The notes: generated from the letters alone by a model not told the origin. Positions 9,925 through 18,985 are shown, numbered from the stretch's first letter. The stretch: 64,000 nucleotides of DNA from Agromyces mariniharenae (GCF_008122505.1 NZ_VSSB01000001.1:2588891-2652890), one strand, 5' to 3'. Translations and numbers: made by a program.

Positions 9925-11865
9925 TCACGCCGCGTGCGGCTCCATGAGCCGCGAGAGCTCGGCGAGCAGCCCCGGGTAGTCCATCGCGCCCACCACGAGG
10001 CGCTGCACGTTCTCGCGCTCCGAGAACGCCTCGACGAACTGGTCGAACACCTCCTGGAACTCCGCCCGGCCGCTCTCGGCGAACGCGATGAGCGCGACCA
10101 CGTTGACGCTCGCGCCGCCCCAGTCGATCGGCACGTCGTCGATCGCGATGGCAATCGCGGTGCGGCGCGCGGTCATGGTCATCGCGTGCGGCACCGCGAG
10201 GTGCTCGGTGAAGGCCGTCGACGACAGGCGCTCGCGTTCGAGCGCGCCCTCCACGTAGGAGCGGTCGATGACGCCGGCCGAGATCATTCGGTCGCCGAGC
10301 ATGCGGATGGCGGCGTCGCGATCGAGGCCGCGCAGCCCGCGCACGAAGAGCTCGGGCGCGATGTAGCGCGACAGCGACGCCGCGAGCCGGGCCCGCCGGC
10401 GCGCCCGGCGCACGCGCGCGATCTCGGCACGCACCCGCTCGAGGTCGACCTCGGTGGGGAAGGGCGCCACGAGCACGAGTCGCTCGACGGGCGACGACGG
10501 CTCGATCACGGCCACGAGCACGTCGGCGCGCTCGGCCTCATCGCCCGGCGCGAGCACCTCGACCTCGTCGTCGACCGCCGAGCGGATGCGGGCCGCGAGC
10601 GCCGTGTGCACGTCGTGGTACGCCGGCGCCGAGACGGCGACGCGGACGATCTCGCCCCGCGAGCGCCGCTGGTCGAGGTAGGCGCCCACGTGCATGGCGA
10701 TGTACGCGATCTCGTCGTCGTCGACGGCGATGCCCTCGGTGCGCGCGAGCTCGCTCGCGATGTACACGGCGAGCTCGTAGATGAGCGGGTAGGCGGCCTT
10801 GATCGACGCGGTGAGCGGGTTGCGCGAAAGGGTCGACGTGCTCGCCCGCGCCACGAGGTTGTCGACGTGCAGCGCAAGCCGGTCGATGAAGTCCTCGTCG
10901 TCGAGGTCGACGAGGTACGCCGCGGAGGCCCTCGCGACGATCCGCCGCACGAGCGGCACCCGCGGCGAGATCGGGCGGCCCGGGGCATCCGCCTGCGCCG
11001 CAGCCGTCGTGCGCGTGGCCGCGCGCGTCTCGAGGAGCCGGGTGAGGTGCGCGAGGTCGGCCGGTCCCACCGAGGTGCCGAAGTGCTCGTCGACGAGCCG
11101 GGCGAGGAGCTCGGCCAGCGGCCCGGCCGGCGCGTCGGGCGCGGGCGCGGCGGATGCCGCGGCCGGGGTCGTCGAGGCGCTGGACGACGCCGGGGGAGCC
11201 GCCGCCTCGGCCTCGTCGAGCGGATGGTTCGTGGCGACCCGGTCGAGCGCGATCGCGGTGTGCAGCAGCACGTCGTTGAGCCCGTACTCGTTCGGCGCGT
11301 AGCCCGCGTCGGCGAGCCCCGCGACCAGCGCGGTGCGGAACTCGGTCACCTCGGGGAACGCCGCACGCAGCTGGTCGAGCTCGAGCATCCCGCGCGCCGA
11401 CTCGTCGCGGAACAGCGCGCCGAGCAGGCGCCGTCGGGCGGTCTCGGGACCCTCGAGCGTGATGCGCGGCCCCTGCCGCACGAGCGTCAGCCCGGTGCCG
11501 TCGAGCCGCGCCCGCACGCGCCCCAGGTCGGCCTCGAAGGTCGAGTCGCTCACGTGGTTCGCGGCCGCCGTCTCGTGCACGTCGAGGCCGTCGGTCGCGT
11601 CGATCAGCGAGCGGATGACGCGGGCGGCCCGCACCTGCGGCGACGAGTCGCGACGGGCGGGCGCGGCGCGGTTCGCCCACGCCGCGCGGTCGAGGCGGTA
11701 CCCCGCCGGCCCCGACTCGACGATGACGCCGCCGGAGTTCGCCTGCGCGGCGTAGTTGCGGATCGTGCGCGTGGTCACGCCGAGGCGGTCGGCGAGCTCC
11801 GACGCGGTCGTCCAGCCGTCGGCATGGCCGAGCGCGTCGACGAGGCGCTCCCACTTCTCGGCCAC
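9925..11865 (-). CDS. MtlR-like PRD transcriptional regulator with PTS IIB-like and IIA domains
   Basis: A 646-residue PTS-controlled activator; GTG start. An N-terminal winged HTH (residues about 15-40, ASELADRLGVTTRTIRNYA) is followed by a second HTH-like segment. PRD1 is near 165-230 and PRD2 near 298-395, with phosphorylatable His in LALHVDNL and MHVGAYL. A IIB-like segment is near 405-480 and a IIA domain near 525-640, with active His in HLAVPHAM. The IIB-like part has VAVSAPAYHD where a Cys would be expected, so that phosphosite looks lost. Divergent from the PTS genes, it most likely senses mannitol-PTS phosphorylation and activates the operon. An imperfect dyad (TTCCG-N6-CGGAA, 11958-11973) in the spacer could be its site; that is speculative. 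Confidence 0.88.
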   Translation of the reverse strand: MAEKWERLVDALGHADGWTTASELADRLGVTTRTIRNYAAQANSGGVIVESGPAGYRLDRAAWANRAAPARRDSSPQVRAARVIRSLIDATDGLDVHETAAANHVSDSTFEADLGRVRARLDGTGLTLVRQGPRITLEGPETARRRLLGALFRDESARGMLELDQLRAAFPEVTEFRTALVAGLADAGYAPNEYGLNDVLLHTAIALDRVATNHPLDEAEAAAPPASSSASTTPAAASAAPAPDAPAGPLAELLARLVDEHFGTSVGPADLAHLTRLLETRAATRTTAAAQADAPGRPISPRVPLVRRIVARASAAYLVDLDDEDFIDRLALHVDNLVARASTSTLSRNPLTASIKAAYPLIYELAVYIASELARTEGIAVDDDEIAYIAMHVGAYLDQRRSRGEIVRVAVSAPAYHDVHTALAARIRSAVDDEVEVLAPGDEAERADVLVAVIEPSSPVERLVLVAPFPTEVDLERVRAEIARVRRARRRARLAASLSRYIAPELFVRGLRGLDRDAAIRMLGDRMISAGVIDRSYVEGALERERLSSTAFTEHLAVPHAMTMTARRTAIAIAIDDVPIDWGGASVNVVALIAFAESGRAEFQEVFDQFVEAFSERENVQRLVVGAMDYPGLLAELSRLMEPHAA

Positions 11866-12089
11866 TGCAGCTCCGGTTCCTCGGCGCCACGCGACGCCGT
11901 GCGGTGCAGACAGTCAACCACCAGCGCCGCACGGGATGGGCGGATCCGTCGCGGATTTTCCGGGGGTGCGGAAGAAGATCGGGTGGAGGCCACCGGAGCC
12001 GCGCGGGCAGAATCGACCTGATCGCGGCACACGCCGCGGACCGAACGATCGACGAGGACCGGGCGATGGCCGGGCGAGGAGGCTCAGCG

Positions 12090-12401
12090 ATGCGCATCAT
12101 CGTGGTCTGCGGCGCGGGCGCGTCGAGCACCTTCGTCGCCCACCGGATCCGCCGGGCCGCCACGGCCAGGGGCCTCGAGGTGCGCGCGACGGCGACGAGC
12201 GAGTCCCAGCTCGACGTGGCGCTCGCCGACGCGGACGTGCTGCTCGTGGGCGCCCATCTCGCCGATCGCGTCGACCTGCTGCGCGCACGCGCCGCCGCGG
12301 CATCCGTGCCGATCGCGATCCTCCCCGACGTCGTGGCGACCTCGCCCGACGGCGGCGGAGCCCTCGACGTCGCCCTCGAGATCGCTGGGGCGCCGTCATG
12401 A
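12090..12401 (+). CDS. Stand-alone PTS IIB component, lactose/cellobiose type
   Basis: A 103-residue cytoplasmic phosphotransfer protein. It starts MRIIVVCGAGASSTFVAHRI, in which Cys7 in the VCGAGASS loop is the expected phosphocysteine. The rest resembles cellobiose-type IIB folds (ADVLLVGAHLADRV). The start is ATG 12090 with CGAGGAGG at 12075-12082; an ATG at 12066 is less likely. No IIC or IIA of the same sugar family is nearby, because MtlA carries its own fused IIB. Its partner is therefore unknown; it may feed the regulator next door or a remote permease. Confidence 0.8.
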   Translation: MRIIVVCGAGASSTFVAHRIRRAATARGLEVRATATSESQLDVALADADVLLVGAHLADRVDLLRARAAAASVPIAILPDVVATSPDGGGALDVALEIAGAPS

Positions 12402-12425
12402 GCCCGCGCGTCCCGCGCGCCGTGG

Positions 12426-12454
12426 TTCCCACCGCAGAGCCCCCGGGCTATGGT
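12426..12454 (+). promoter_or_regulatory. Candidate promoter of ptsH
   Basis: TTCCCA (12426-12431) and TATGGT (12449-12454) are separated by 17 bases; each matches four of six consensus positions. It would give a leader of about 33 bases before the ptsH ATG at 12493. Confidence 0.4.
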
Positions 12455-12492
12455 GAACGAGGGAACGGAAGCCAGCGACGGGAACCGGAATC

Positions 12493-12759
12493 ATGGTGGA
12501 ACGCACTGTTCGAATCGGATCGACCCACGGCCTGCACGCACGGCCGGCCAAGCTCTTCACCCAGGCTGCTGCCGCATCGGGGTCGTCCGTCACGATCCAG
12601 AAGACCGGTGGCTCACCCGTCAATGCGGCGAGCATCCTCGCCGTCATCGCGCAGGGGATCGACCACGGCGACGAGGTCACGATCGTCGTCGACGGCGGCG
12701 ACGAGCAGTCGACCCTCGACCAGCTCGTGGAGCTCCTCAGCACCGACCACGACGAATAG
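12493..12759 (+). CDS. ptsH: Phosphocarrier protein HPr
   Basis: HPr takes phosphate from enzyme I and passes it to sugar-specific IIA domains. The product is 88 residues, the normal size. The active site is His15 in STHGLHARPAKLF. The regulatory region reads GSPVNAASILAVI, with a Ser at position 47 rather than the Ser46 block of Firmicutes, so HPr-kinase control is not implied. It sits between the stand-alone IIB and ptsI, in one PTS cluster. Confidence 0.95.
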   Translation: MVERTVRIGSTHGLHARPAKLFTQAAAASGSSVTIQKTGGSPVNAASILAVIAQGIDHGDEVTIVVDGGDEQSTLDQLVELLSTDHDE

Positions 12760-12804
12760 CGCGCGGCATCCGTCGCCCATTCAACCGAACTGGAGGGGCG
12801 AGTG

Positions 12805-14484
12805 ATGGAGATCAACGGCACGGGCATCGGACAGGGTGTCGCGGTCGGACCGGTCGTGCGGATGGCCGAGCAGCTGCCCCCGCCCGTCGACCGGCCGAGC
12901 CACCTCGACCCCGAGCTCGAGGGCGAGCGCGCCCGCGCGTCGCTCTCGGTCGTCGCGGCCGAGCTCGCGAACCGCGGGGCCAAGGCCGGTGGCGCCGCGA
13001 AGGACGTGCTCGAGGCGCAGGCCATGATGGCGGAGGACCCGAGCCTCGTCGACGAGGTCACCAAGCTCCTCGCGACGGGCAAGACGGCCGAGCGTGCCGT
13101 GTACGAGTCGTTCGCCGCCTACCGCGACCTGCTGCTCGGCATGGGCGGCTACATGGCCGAGCGGGCCACCGACCTCGACGACATCTCCCAGCGCGTCATC
13201 GCGAACCTCCTGAAGCTGCCCGCGCCCGGCGTGCCGAACCCGGGGCATGCGTTCGTGCTCGTCGCCCGCGACCTCGCGCCGGCCGACACCGCCACGCTCG
13301 ACCTCGACCAGGTGCTCGGGCTCGTCACGATCGACGGCGGCCCCACCTCGCACACCGCGATCCTCGCCCGCGAGAAGTCGATCGTGGCGATCGTGGGGGC
13401 GACGGATGCCGCGACCCTCGCCGACGGCGACACGGTCGTCGTGGACGCGGCGAACGACGTGGTGATCTCCGCCCCGACGCCCGAGCAGGTCGCCGACGCC
13501 GAGGCCCGGATCGCCGAGCGCGCGGCACTCGAGGCCGCGCCCGTGACGCCGGGCGCCCTCGCCGACGGCACGCCCGTGCCGCTGCTCGCGAACCTCGGGT
13601 CGGCCGACGGCGCCGCCGAGGCCGTGAAGCTCGGCGCAGAGGGCGTCGGCCTGTTCCGCACGGAGTTCCTCTTCCTCGACGCCGACACCGCGCCGAGCGT
13701 GCGCGAGCAGCAGGAGCACTACACGCGGCTCCTCTCCGCCTTCCCCGGCCGCAAGGTCGTGGTGCGCGTGCTCGACGCGGGCGCCGACAAGCCGCTCTCG
13801 TTCCTCAACGACGCGCACGAGGAGAACCCGGCGCTCGGGCTCCGCGGCATCCGCGCGCTCCGCCACTCCGAGATCATCCTGCGCGAGCAGCTCACCGCGC
13901 TCGCGATGGCGGATGCCACGACCGACGCCGACCTCTGGGTGATGGCGCCCATGATCGCCACCGTCGAGGAGACGGAGTACTTCACGAAGCTCGCCGACGA
14001 GCTCGGGATCAAGGTGGCCGGCGTGATGGTCGAGACCCCGTCGGCCGCGCTCATCGCCGACCGGGTCCTGCGCGTCGCCGCCTTCGCATCGATCGGCACG
14101 AACGACCTCACCCAGTACACGATGGCGGCCGACCGGCTCCTCGGCACCGTGGCGAACCTGCAGAGCCCGTGGCACCCCGCGGTGCTGAAGCTCATCGCCG
14201 ACGTCGGCGCCGCCGGCGCCGAGCTCGGCAAGCCCGTCGGCATCTGCGGCGAGGCCGCAGCCGACCCGCTCCTCGCCGTGGTCCTCGTCGGACTCGGCGC
14301 CACCAGCCTGTCGATGTCCCCATCGGCACTCGCAGATGTCCGCGCCTCCCTCGCGCGGTACACGCCCGACGACGCGAAGGCGCTCGCCCGGGCGGCCATG
14401 GCCGCTGAGGGAGCGGCCGACGCCAAGCAGGCGGCCCAGGCCGTCGCGACCGAGATCACCACGGCGCGGGCAGCCGCGTCGTGA
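12805..14484 (+). CDS. ptsI: PTS enzyme I (phosphoenolpyruvate-protein phosphotransferase)
   Basis: Enzyme I moves phosphate from PEP to HPr. The start is ATG 12805; the adjacent in-frame GTG at 12802 is equivalent, and GGAGGGG at 12792-12798 serves either. The product is about 559 residues, typical of the family. The swivelling domain carries the active His183 in GGPTSHTAI. The PEP-binding barrel has GLFRTEFLFLD, and the catalytic Cys481 lies in GICGEAAADP. It is followed after 19 bases by mtlA. Confidence 0.96.
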   Translation: MEINGTGIGQGVAVGPVVRMAEQLPPPVDRPSHLDPELEGERARASLSVVAAELANRGAKAGGAAKDVLEAQAMMAEDPSLVDEVTKLLATGKTAERAVYESFAAYRDLLLGMGGYMAERATDLDDISQRVIANLLKLPAPGVPNPGHAFVLVARDLAPADTATLDLDQVLGLVTIDGGPTSHTAILAREKSIVAIVGATDAATLADGDTVVVDAANDVVISAPTPEQVADAEARIAERAALEAAPVTPGALADGTPVPLLANLGSADGAAEAVKLGAEGVGLFRTEFLFLDADTAPSVREQQEHYTRLLSAFPGRKVVVRVLDAGADKPLSFLNDAHEENPALGLRGIRALRHSEIILREQLTALAMADATTDADLWVMAPMIATVEETEYFTKLADELGIKVAGVMVETPSAALIADRVLRVAAFASIGTNDLTQYTMAADRLLGTVANLQSPWHPAVLKLIADVGAAGAELGKPVGICGEAAADPLLAVVLVGLGATSLSMSPSALADVRASLARYTPDDAKALARAAMAAEGAADAKQAAQAVATEITTARAAAS

Positions 14485-14503
14485 CCACGAGAGAGGCATT
14501 CGC

Positions 14504-16075
14504 ATGACAACGACGTCACCCGAGACGAAGCGGCCGGGGGGAGCACGCGTCGCCGTCCAGAGGGTCGGTACATTCATGAGCGGCATGATCATGCCGAACA
14601 TCCCGGCGCTCATCGCCTGGGGCATCTTCACCGCGTTCTTCATCGAAGTGGGCTGGACGCCGAACGAAGCGCTGGCGACGATCGTCGGACCGTTCATCCA
14701 CTACCTGCTGCCGCTGATCATCGGCTACACGGGCGGCAGCCTCGTCTACAACGTCCGCGGTGGCGTGGTCGGCGCGATCGCGACGATGGGTGCGATCGCC
14801 GGTTCCGACTACCTCGTCGCCCAGTTCAACGCGGGACTCGAGGAGGGCGCGGCCCCCCTCGGCCAGGTCCACATGTTCATCGGCGCGATGATCCTCGGAC
14901 CCCTCGCGGCGTGGACCATGAAGTGGCTCGACTCGCTGTGGGAGGGCAAGATCAGGGCGGGCTTCGAGATGCTCGTCAACATGTTCTCGGCCGGCATCTG
15001 GGGCTTCGTGATGGCGATCGTGGGCTTCTACCCCATCGCCCTGCTCGTGAACTGGCTGATGGCGGTGCTCGGGTTCGGCGTCGAATGGCTCGTGGATGCG
15101 AACCTCCTGCCGCTCACGAGCATCCTGATCGAGCCGGCGAAGGTGTTCTTCCTCAACAACGCGATCAACCACGGCGTCCTCACGCCGCTGGGCCTCTCGG
15201 AGGCGGCCGAGACCGGCTCGTCGATCCTGTTCCTGCTCGAGGCGAACCCCGGCCCCGGCGTCGGACTGCTCCTGGCGTTCACGTTCTTCGGGATCGGCGC
15301 GGCGCGCGCGTCCGCGCCCGGTGCGGCCGTCATCCAGTTCTTCGGCGGCATCCACGAGGTGTACTTCCCGTACGCGCTCATGAAGCCGATCCTCATCCTC
15401 GCGCTCATCGCGGGCGGTGCGACCGGAGTCACGACCAACATGCTGCTCGGCGGGGCGCTGCGAGCGCCGGCGGCGCCGGGAAGCATCTTCGCGGTCATCC
15501 TGCAGACGGCGCCGGGCGCGTACTTCGCGGTGATCCTGTCGGTCATCCTCTCGGCGGGTGTGACGTTCCTCATCGCCTCGGTCATCCTCCGGGCCTCGCG
15601 CAAGCGGGACCTCGAGGCGATGGCGATCACGGACGACGCCTTCGGCGCGGCGATCACGCAGACGGAGGCCGCGAAGGGTCGGAGCTCCGACCACCTCACG
15701 AGCCTCCGCGGCGGCGCGGCGACCGAAGCCGACGGCCGCGGCGGCCCGGCGACGGGCACCGTGCCCACGATCAGGAACGTCGTGTTCGCGTGCGATGCCG
15801 GAATGGGCTCGTCGGCGATGGGCGCGAGCGTCCTGCGGAACAAGTTCAAGAAGGCCGGGATCGAGGACGTCACGGTGGTCAACAAGGCGATCGCGAACCT
15901 CGACTCCTCCGCCGACCTGGTCATCACGCAGAACCAGCTGACGGATCGCGCTCGGCACCAGACGCCCGACGCCGTCCACGTCTCGGTCGACAACTTCATG
16001 AACTCGCCGAGGTACGACGAGGTCGTGGACCTGGTCAAGGGACAGCACGAGGGACAGTCCGAGACGCAGTCCTGA
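14504..16075 (+). CDS. mtlA: PTS mannitol-specific EIICB permease
   Basis: Imports and phosphorylates mannitol to mannitol-1-phosphate. The start is ATG 14504 (MTTTSPETKRPGG); upstream in-frame codons lie inside ptsI. The 523-residue product has a multi-span IIC domain with GMIMPNIPALIAWG, the conserved NNAINHGVLTPLG and the GGIHEVYFPY motif. A linker then leads to a IIB domain with phospho-Cys430 in VFACDAGMGSSAMGASVL. There is no fused IIA; that function is the separate mtlF gene downstream. Confidence 0.95.
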   Translation: MTTTSPETKRPGGARVAVQRVGTFMSGMIMPNIPALIAWGIFTAFFIEVGWTPNEALATIVGPFIHYLLPLIIGYTGGSLVYNVRGGVVGAIATMGAIAGSDYLVAQFNAGLEEGAAPLGQVHMFIGAMILGPLAAWTMKWLDSLWEGKIRAGFEMLVNMFSAGIWGFVMAIVGFYPIALLVNWLMAVLGFGVEWLVDANLLPLTSILIEPAKVFFLNNAINHGVLTPLGLSEAAETGSSILFLLEANPGPGVGLLLAFTFFGIGAARASAPGAAVIQFFGGIHEVYFPYALMKPILILALIAGGATGVTTNMLLGGALRAPAAPGSIFAVILQTAPGAYFAVILSVILSAGVTFLIASVILRASRKRDLEAMAITDDAFGAAITQTEAAKGRSSDHLTSLRGGAATEADGRGGPATGTVPTIRNVVFACDAGMGSSAMGASVLRNKFKKAGIEDVTVVNKAIANLDSSADLVITQNQLTDRARHQTPDAVHVSVDNFMNSPRYDEVVDLVKGQHEGQSETQS

Positions 16076-16157
16076 CCATGAGCTCCGGGGCCGGATGCGC
16101 GCGAGCGCCGGCCCCGGAGTTCTCGGCAGCATACGGAACCGACGAAAGGGCGAAGAA

Positions 16158-16598
16158 ATGGCGCAGGAGATCCTCAGCATCGAGCAGGTTCGGATCCACT
16201 CCTCGAGCGCGGCCAAGGAGGACGCGATGAAGGAGGCGGCCGACATGCTCGTGGCAGCAGGCGCCGTCACGGGCGGCTACTTCGACGCGATGCGCCAGCG
16301 CGAGGAGACGGCCTCGACCTACATGGGCAACGAGCTCGCCATCCCGCACGGCACGAACGAGACGAAGGACACCATCCTCGCCTCGGGGCTCTCGGTCGTG
16401 CGCTACGACGGCGGCGTGGACTGGGACGGCGAGCCCGTCACGTTCGTCATCGGCATCGCAGGGAAGGGCAACGAGCACCTCGAGATCCTGTCCCAGATCG
16501 CCATCCTGTTCTCGGACGAGGACGAGGTGGAGCGCCTCAAGACCGCGCAGACCCCTGAGGAGCTGTTCGGCATGCTGAGCTCGGTCAACGAATCGTGA
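16158..16598 (+). CDS. mtlF: PTS mannitol-specific EIIA
   Basis: Cytoplasmic IIA that passes phosphate from HPr to the MtlA IIB domain. The start is ATG 16158 ([17 protein letters not shown]), preceded by GAAAGG. The product is 146 residues. The active His64 is in [14 protein letters not shown], and the family block [14 protein letters not shown] is present. It overlaps mtlD by four bases (GTGA), so the last two genes of the mannitol pathway are translationally coupled. Confidence 0.95.
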   Translation: MAQEILSIEQVRIHSSSAAKEDAMKEAADMLVAAGAVTGGYFDAMRQREETASTYMGNELAIPHGTNETKDTILASGLSVVRYDGGVDWDGEPVTFVIGIAGKGNEHLEILSQIAILFSDEDEVERLKTAQTPEELFGMLSSVNES

Positions 16599-17746
16599 AG
16601 GCCGTCCACTTCGGCGCCGGCAACATCGGGCGCGGATTCGTCGGCCTCCTCCTGCACGAGGCCGGCTACGAGGTGGTGTTCGCCGACGTGAACGCCGAGC
16701 TCATCGACGCGCTCGCGGCATCCGACCACTACACCGTGCACGAGGTCGGCGTCGGCGCCCGCGACCAGGTCGTCACCGGCTACCGGGCGATCAACAGCCA
16801 GGCGGATGCCGCAGCCCTCCTCGACGAGCTCAGCAGCGCCGACGTGGCGACCACCGCCGTCGGCCCCACCATCCTGCGGTTCATCGCGCCGCACCTCGTG
16901 ATCGCGCTGCGCGAGCGGCCGGCGGATGCCCCGCCGCTCGTGATCATGGCGTGCGAGAACGCCATCAACGCCACGAACCTGCTGCGCGACGAGATCGCCG
17001 CGCTGTCGAGCCCCGAGGAGTGGCCCGAGCTCGAGGCACGGGCGGTGTTCGCCAACACGGCGGTCGACCGGATCGTTCCGGGCCAGGCCGCCGACGCGGG
17101 CCTCGACGTGACGGTCGAGACGTTCTTCGAGTGGGCCATCGAGCGACCGCCGTTCGGCAACGCGGCGCCCGACATCCCGGGCGCGCACTTCGTCGACGAC
17201 CTCGCGCCGTACATCGAGCGCAAGCTCTTCACGGTCAACACCGGGCACGCCGCGACGGCGTACTTCGGTGCGACCGCCGGACACAGCCGGATCAGCGACG
17301 CGCTCGGCGACCCGGCCGTCGCCGAGGCGGTCGAGCGCGCCCTCGAGGAGACGTCGGCGCTCATCGTCGCCAAGCACGACTTCACCGCCGAGGAGCAGGA
17401 CGCCTACCGCGCCACGATCCTCGAGCGGTTCCGCAACCCCGAGCTGCCCGACACGGTCGAGCGCGTCGGACGGCAGCCGCTGCGCAAGCTGAGCCGGCAC
17501 GAGCGGTTCATCGGGCCCGCCGCGGAGCTCGCCGAGCTCGGGCGACCGGTGCCGGGGCTCCTTGCGGCCGTCGGCGCCGCGCTGCGCTTCGACGTGGCCG
17601 CCGATCCCGAGAGCGTCGAGCTGCAGGCCCTGCTCTCGAGCCGGGAGCCCGAGGTGTTCGTGCATGACGTCACGGGCATCGAACCGGGCCATCCGCTCGA
17701 ACCCGGGCTCGTGTCGGTCGTCGCGGCAGCGAAGGGCGGGGCCTGA
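16595..17746 (+). CDS. mtlD: Mannitol-1-phosphate 5-dehydrogenase
   Basis: Oxidises mannitol-1-phosphate to fructose-6-phosphate with NAD+, ending the import pathway. The start GTG 16595 overlaps mtlF. The 383-residue product starts with the Rossmann motif [17 protein letters not shown]. The catalytic region [18 protein letters not shown], with its conserved Lys, is near residues 209-226. It is the last gene of the PTS block; ribosomal-type genes resume with infA. Confidence 0.96.
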   Translation: MKAVHFGAGNIGRGFVGLLLHEAGYEVVFADVNAELIDALAASDHYTVHEVGVGARDQVVTGYRAINSQADAAALLDELSSADVATTAVGPTILRFIAPHLVIALRERPADAPPLVIMACENAINATNLLRDEIAALSSPEEWPELEARAVFANTAVDRIVPGQAADAGLDVTVETFFEWAIERPPFGNAAPDIPGAHFVDDLAPYIERKLFTVNTGHAATAYFGATAGHSRISDALGDPAVAEAVERALEETSALIVAKHDFTAEEQDAYRATILERFRNPELPDTVERVGRQPLRKLSRHERFIGPAAELAELGRPVPGLLAAVGAALRFDVAADPESVELQALLSSREPEVFVHDVTGIEPGHPLEPGLVSVVAAAKGGA

Positions 17747-17845
17747 GCGGGGGCGGTCGCCGGCGGGTCGCGGCGCGGAATCCGGGCTCGGACCGGACCG
17801 CCGCGGCATCCGTGCGCTCGACTGGCGAAGATGCCCCGGATCGCC

Positions 17846-17889
17846 TATAGTTGACCCTTGGTGTTCTGGCACGCCCGCTTCGGCGTGCC
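17846..17889 (+). promoter_or_regulatory. infA -10 box and 5' leader hairpin
   Basis: TATAGT (17846-17851) is a near-consensus -10; no clear -35 is seen. GGCACGCC (17868-17875) and GGCGTGCC (17882-17889) form a perfect 8-bp stem about 66 bases before the infA ATG. The implied leader of about 100 bases is unusually long for this stretch and could carry translational control. Confidence 0.4.
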
Positions 17890-17955
17890 CGACGAGCGAT
17901 CGTCGTCGAGCACATCGCACGACCAGCATCCCAAACTCCAAGCGATAGTGAGGCT

Positions 17956-18177
17956 ATGGCCAAGAAAGACGGCGTCATCGAGATCGAAGGCTCGGTCATC
18001 GAGGCACTCCCGAACGCGATGTTCCGGGTGGAGCTCACGAACGGGCACAAGGTCCTCGCGCACATCTCAGGGAAGATGCGCCAGCACTACATCCGGATCC
18101 TCCCCGAGGACCGCGTGATCGTCGAGCTGAGCCCGTACGACCTGACGCGCGGCCGCATCGTCTACCGCTACAAGTAA
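17956..18177 (+). CDS. infA: Translation initiation factor IF-1
   Basis: IF-1 binds the A site during initiation. The start is ATG 17956 ([20 protein letters not shown]), since upstream in-frame codons do not match the family. The product is 73 residues with an S1-like OB fold, including [20 protein letters not shown] and the C-terminal RGRIVYRYK. It normally follows adk-map directly but here follows mtlD. rpmJ lies 68 bases downstream after a hairpin. Confidence 0.97.
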   Translation: MAKKDGVIEIEGSVIEALPNAMFRVELTNGHKVLAHISGKMRQHYIRILPEDRVIVELSPYDLTRGRIVYRYK

Positions 18178-18196
18178 GGGCTGTCGGAAAGTAACG

Positions 18197-18216
18197 GCCC
18201 GCGGCATCCCGCGGGC
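18197..18216. repeat. Hairpin between infA and rpmJ
   Basis: GCCCGCGG (18197-18204) and CCGCGGGC (18209-18216) form a perfect 8-bp stem with loop CATC. The right half reads GCGGCATCC, another copy of the recurrent chromosomal word. There is no T-run, so read-through into rpmJ is expected. Confidence 0.5.
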
Positions 18217-18245
18217 ACGAGGACAGCGAACCCAAGGAAACAACT

Positions 18246-18359
18246 GTGAAGGTCAACCCCTCCGTCAAGCGCATCTGCGACAAGTGCAAGGTCATCCGCC
18301 GCCACGGCCGAGTCATGGTGATCTGCGAGAACCCGCGCCACAAGCAGCGCCAGGGTTGA
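18246..18359 (+). CDS. rpmJ: 50S ribosomal protein L36
   Basis: A 37-residue protein with GTG start, reading [17 protein letters not shown] and then [20 protein letters not shown]. The zinc ligands are C11, C14, C27 and H32, the zinc-binding type of L36. AAGGAAAC at 18233-18240 serves as ribosome binding site. It is short enough to be missed by length filters. It lies between infA and rpsM as in most actinobacteria, and its stop codon is inside a terminator-like hairpin. Confidence 0.96.
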   Translation: MKVNPSVKRICDKCKVIRRHGRVMVICENPRHKQRQG

Positions 18360-18392
18360 TCGCGCGCGACGCGTGAGCGTCGCGCCGATCAA
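18356..18392 (+). terminator. Terminator-like hairpin after rpmJ
   Basis: TTGATC (18356-18361) pairs with GATCAA (18387-18392), and GCGCGACGC-type arms (18364-18372 with 18377-18385) close on loop GTGA. That makes 15 pairs with a small internal loop. The rpmJ stop lies inside the left arm. The weak U content suggests partial termination. Confidence 0.55.
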
Positions 18393-18433
18393 GGTTGAGT
18401 AGCCGCGCCCTTCCGGCGCGGCGTATCGAAACC
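18393..18433. repeat. Dispersed intergenic hairpin repeat, copy 1
   Basis: Reads GGTTGAGTA, then GCCGCGCC (18402-18409), loop CTTCC, GGCGCGGC (18415-18422), then GTATCGAAACC. On the minus strand this is the same GGTTTCGATACG...CTACTCAACC layout as the copies near 46.05 and 56.03 kb. It lies in the spacer before rpsM. Confidence 0.65.
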
Positions 18434-18477
18434 CTCGTCCGCACCCACAACTGAACACCGCATCGGCAACGCCAGAA

Positions 18478-18499
18478 CCCCGACATTCGGATGTCGGGG
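18478..18499 (+). promoter_or_regulatory. Hairpin in the rpsM leader
   Basis: CCCCGACAT (18478-18486) and ATGTCGGGG (18491-18499) form a perfect 9-bp stem on a TCGG loop. It sits 74 bases before the rpsM ATG. It is the third hairpin in this 213-base spacer and could be a leader control element or an mRNA processing site. Confidence 0.45.
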
Positions 18500-18572
18500 G
18501 GACACCTCGGGTCGGAGGCCCGGGCACCGGCGCTGCTCCACACCTCCACTTCGAAACAGGAGAACAGCCAAC

Positions 18573-18953
18573 ATGGCACGTCTGGCAGGAGTCGACATCC
18601 CGCGCGAGAAGCGCGTGGAGATCGCACTGACGTACATCTACGGCGTCGGCCGCACGCGAGCGCTCACCACGCTCGCCGAGACCGGCATCGACGGGAACAT
18701 CCGCGTGAAGGACCTCAGCGACGAGCAGCTCGTCGCCCTCCGCGACTACATCGAGGGCAACTTCAAGGTCGAGGGCGACCTCCGCCGCGAGGTCGCCGCC
18801 GACATCCGCCGCAAGGTCGAGATCGGATCCTACGAGGGCCTGCGCCACCGTCGCGGCCTCCCGGTCCGCGGCCAGCGCACCAAGACCAACGCTCGTACCC
18901 GCAAGGGCCCGAAGCGCACCGTCGCCGGCAAGAAGAAGCCCGGCCGCAAGTAA
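18573..18953 (+). CDS. rpsM: 30S ribosomal protein S13
   Basis: S13 contacts P-site tRNA and forms bridges to L5. The 126-residue product starts [20 protein letters not shown]. The signature [20 protein letters not shown] is near residues 92-111, followed by a basic tail. AGGAG at 18558-18562 is the ribosome binding site. It opens the alpha-operon segment rpsM-rpsK-rpoA-rplQ. Confidence 0.97.
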   Translation: MARLAGVDIPREKRVEIALTYIYGVGRTRALTTLAETGIDGNIRVKDLSDEQLVALRDYIEGNFKVEGDLRREVAADIRRKVEIGSYEGLRHRRGLPVRGQRTKTNARTRKGPKRTVAGKKKPGRK

Positions 18954-18985
18954 CCGCTCGCGCCAAGATCTAGGAGATTTCGAAC

